From positions 7,392,073 through 7,456,072 of the forward strand of contig NC_080715.1 in the NCBI RefSeq assembly GCF_019097595.1: 64,000 bases of DNA, given 5' to 3'. Of this stretch, positions 60,970-64,000 are shown piece after piece (position 1 is the first letter of the stretch; each line of letters opens with the position of its first letter). Source of the stretch: Hemibagrus wyckioides. Lineage: Eukaryota; Chordata; Actinopteri; Siluriformes; Bagridae. The notes beneath the pieces were generated by a model. It did not search any database, had not been told where the DNA came from, and worked only from the letters and a program-made list of their open reading frames with translations. A program made the position numbers and the translations under genes.

Positions 60970-61195
60970 GGAATTGCAGGTAGCGCTGTAACATCCATAC
61001 TCTCATTGCTGTGGCCTGGACTCAATTCCCGGGCAGGAAACTAACCCAGCCACTGAGGGGTTAACTTTCAAGCCCAGATAAAATGTGTCAGGAAGGGCAT
61101 CCGACGCAAAACCTGTGCCAAAATCAAATATGCGGACCAGATAATCCACTGTGGCAGAAAAGAGGAAGCAGCCAAAAGAACAACCCAGTAACCAC
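60970..61195 (+). mobile_element. SINE with an RTE-like 3' end
   Basis: A head with GTAGCGCTGTAACATCC and GGACTCAATTCCCGGGC in A- and B-box positions, then GTGTCAGGAAGGGCATCCGA, CAAAACCTGTGCC, 'tatgcggaccagataatccactgtggc', GAAGCAGCCAAAAGAACAAC. The end resembles the 3' end of the RTE LINE at 8041-8530 (GATGATTCTGTGGCGAGCC, AAAGCCAGAAGAAG). This suggests it is mobilised by RTE machinery. Confidence 0.62.
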
Positions 61196-61424
61196 TAGTT
61201 AATCTATCCAGTGTTTTTATTACCACTCTGTCCAGGCATTTTTCAGTTCTCATCATTAAATGGAACAATAACTAATCCTGTCAAGATAGCACATAACATC
61301 CAAGATTTTGTTTCTATCTTTATAAGTTACACAAATTAGCTAGTTCTACATGCTAGTCTTATTAGTGTGTGAGATTCTACAGTGAATCTAGTGTTTGTTG
61401 AGTTTAACAGGAGTGATGGTCTGG

Positions 61425-61622
61425 AAAAAGCCATCAGATGCTTAGTGGTTAAGGTGTTGGACTACTGCTTGGAAGGTTGTGATTTTGAATCCCAGGTCCA
61501 CCAAGCCGCCACTGCTGGGCCCCTGAACAAGGCCCTTAACCCTCAATTGCTCAGTTGTATACAATTAAATAAAATTGCAGTTGCTCTGGATAAGGGCATC
61601 TGCCAAATGCCAGAAATGTAAC
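61425..61622 (+). mobile_element. SINE, family 1, full length, plus strand
   Basis: The best preserved copy in the window: GCTTAGTGGTTAAGGTGTTG, B-box (GATTTTGAATCCCAGG), CCACTGCTGGGCCCCTGAAC, CCCTTAACCCTCAATTGCTC, GCTCTGGATAAGGGCATCTG, CCAAATGCCAGAAATGTAAC. Confidence 0.9.
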
Positions 61623-64000
61623 TGTCTAAATAAAGACCAAAAATCTAATTTGGGACAAAATTTTAAATGATCACATACTTTATAGTATATGTTTACTAGG
61701 TTTTTAAATTCAATGATTAAACTATAATAAAACAAAATACACCTTCAATGTTTTTTTTGTTTTTTTTTTATTTCTGATGTTTATACTGTAAAGTGCTGGA
61801 CAAAGTCAGTGTAGTAAACCGTCTCTGCTTCCTCACGCTGAAGATCAGCCGTGAAATATGTGCAGTGAAACCTGCCTATCATGACGAATGATGATCCCTC
61901 AAAACACCAACATCAGTCTAAAGCCGTGTGACAAACTGACGGTGTTAGAAATGCAAAGCCAAGACATCCAGCCTCCTGCGCGACACTTCCATTTTTTTCT
62001 TCTTCAAAAACGCCACTGTTTAATTCCAGTCAGCATCGAGGAGAGGTCACGCCTGACAGTGGGCAAAAAGCGCAGAAAGACGGCTGTCTGCCAACGAATG
62101 AAGCTCCAGCTGCTTCCAAACATAATCGCCCTCTCTGGCAGCAACAGGGGGGAAAAAAAAAACCCCATGCTGAGAGAAAAACCACAGCTCTGCAAATAAA
62201 ACACAGCGAGTATGTTTTAGCAAGTCTGTGGGTCCTGACACCCATGTTGTGGAAAAGGAATACAAGTTCACCAGCCAGGGTACATGGACTTTTTCCAGTA
62301 ACAACTCTTACACCTGTGTAGAGCGGGAGTCCAGCAAGAAGGGGGAGAAGAAGAAGAAGAAGAAGAAGAAGAAGAAGAAGAAGAGAAAGAAAAAAGACAT
62401 TCCAGAGAGGCCGTGTTCCGCTATGTCTACAGTGATCCACGAAGAAATGCTAAATTAAACCTCGGCTAAATTCTCACATCTGGATGTAGCTAACAGCATG
62501 TACACAGCCAAAGTCAAGTGGACCGTGAAGAACATAGGCGCTCGAGACACAAGCAGAACTCCAACTGAAACATCGTGCTGAAATGTAGAAGGAGACGGTA
62601 GCTGATTCCTGAGGTGATCGCATACTTATACACTTTTCTACAATTGTGTGGTATAAATAACGAGAGTAGTGTAGTGTCTTCACCCTGAAAACTCCAAGAA
62701 GAATAAGAACTGCACTCCAAGAACCTGAATAAGGCACAAAACCTAAAAAAATCGAGTGTGAAATGTTGGACACTTCACGCACTCAACACTAGCGGAAAAG
62801 GGGCGGGGCTACTAGGACCTGACACTGATTGAGAAAAAAATTTCAAGATGGCCAACAAGACATCTTACAAATTTCTTTTAAATTATTTAACATTGTGTGA
62901 TGTGTTTCAAAAAAACACTGGATTCTAAATACTAAAAGCTAGCACTGTCATGTTACGCGATTAGCAAAAAAAAAAAAGAATATTTTCTTTCTCTAGAGTG
63001 CAAAGTGTGTAAGACATCAGTAGCTTTGATCCATTTAATAAATAAATAAATAAATAGATTTTACAATATGCTTTTTTTTATTACTGGATAAAAAGCTAAG
63101 ATGGCCAGGGAACATCTCATTAAGAATACATGAATCTATCAATATGCACGATTATGCTAATTAGAAACACCCCAGTGTCCTCAAGTTATGCCATCACATT
63201 AAGCTATTGTGTCTTTCACTCCTGCGATATGTCAGGAGATCATTTTGGTAAAATTCTTCTGCGAAAAGTGTTCAGAAGTTTAGCTAGTGATCTGAGTTTT
63301 CGCTATTTTACTGTAGCTAAGGTCTCTTTACTGTTTAGTCCTTGTCACACAGGTAACTGCTAGTAATCTATGTCTATAATACAGGCAGACGAGCAAAATT
63401 TCAATATCAGAGTCATTATTTGTTTAATATTAACCATTCTGTTAAAATATAACTAGGATTTTATGTATTACTTAGTTAGCTAACTAAATTATCTACTTAA
63501 TTTGGCTAAAATTAACAATTAAAAATGTAACACTAGGCAATCCTCTTAAAAATAATGCGTAAATAAAATCTTGGCTGTTATTACTAACGTTACACAAGCT
63601 AGCTGAAGATTAGCATACACGTTCTCTGTCTAAAAACTAGCTAGTATTTTTGACAAGTGACATTTCTTCTTATGATTAATTCTCATTAAAACGAAACTAA
63701 TCCTGTCAAAATGTAGCATAAGTAGCAAGACTAGATTCTTTACTAACAGCATCTCATTAGCTAACAGCATTGGCAGATAGCTAATGAAATTTTAGTACGT
63801 TCTCTGACTAAAAGTTCATCAATTGATCATCGAGCAAACCAAGATCTTGTTAAGCACTAGCATTATAAACGTTAGCTAGCTATATTAGCATGTAGGTTTG
63901 GTGGCTAGCTAATAAACTATGTAACTCTTGACAAAGGTGAGTAAGATCGCAAAATCCGAGCCTGAATTCATTCAGGCAATCCTGTCAAAATATATCAGAA
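61623..64000. other. Low-copy sequence with two microsatellites
   Basis: An (AAG)n run at 62346-62395 and an AATA run at 63036-63057. 63200-63720 shows similarity to 60328-61290. The open frames around 61888-62440 lie on both strands and include the leucine/lysine runs from the AAG repeat, so they are not credible exons. Confidence 0.45.
62346..62395. repeat. (AAG)n microsatellite
   Basis: About 13 perfect AAG units followed by AAGAGAAAGAAAAAAG. Confidence 0.96.

Noticed and set aside
62030..62440. 136-codon minus-strand frame
   Set aside because: Includes the leucine run from the AAG microsatellite; no family resemblance, and a competing frame is open on the + strand.

Overview
This is vertebrate, almost certainly teleost fish, nuclear DNA. 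It carries several fish-type tRNA-derived SINEs, a truncated RTE-clade LINE, decayed Tc1/mariner and hAT elements, long micro- and minisatellites, and no compact protein-coding or operon organisation. The most frequent SINE (a head with Pol III A/B boxes, a CTGCTGGGCCCCTGAGCAAG core and an 'ATAAGGGCATCTGCCAAATG' tail) suggests an otophysan, possibly a siluriform catfish. That taxonomic guess is inference from memory of the family.

Layout. 1-2596: the right end of a two-unit (16/20 bp) minisatellite that runs off the window. 2597-17045: low-copy DNA with scattered SINEs, an RTE LINE 3' end, a Tc1-like element with a SINE inside it, a hAT MITE with an 8-bp target-site duplication, a fold-back MITE and a second TIR element. 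17343-25320: a zone of degenerate tandem repeats and long purine arrays (GAAA/GCAA types). 26342-29600: a Tc1 deletion derivative, a copy of a dispersed repeat here called R, and AT-rich DNA. 29600-37970: about 8.3 kb of tandem repeats whose + strand is nearly free of G, mainly a 20-bp unit, ending in a polypyrimidine block. 37994-40100: low-copy DNA and then the only gene-like signal, a candidate minus-strand promoter and first exon (about 40000 down to 39430). It has a 5' leader, two very short upstream ORFs, ATG CTC CTA G and a GTGAGT donor. 40100-52210: mostly low-copy DNA with two SINEs, a Tc1/mariner remnant and an R copy. 52211-54290: a third, A/C-rich 20-bp minisatellite. 54291-64000: low-copy DNA with an R copy, SINEs, a degenerate minisatellite, a four-copy ~185-bp tandem repeat, an RTE-tailed SINE and a probable local duplication.

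How it fits together. If the exon call is right, transcription runs leftward and 1-39429 is at least partly the first intron of a gene whose remaining exons lie beyond the left edge. The gene cannot be named from three codons. The other open reading frames I examined lie in simple repeats or transposon remains and are not credible genes. I found no new enzymatic or defence system. The more unusual content is structural: the G-free 8.3-kb array, its long indel-free core and higher-order duplications, three separate minisatellites that all use a ~20-bp unit, and a four-copy dispersed repeat (R) that I could not assign to a known class.
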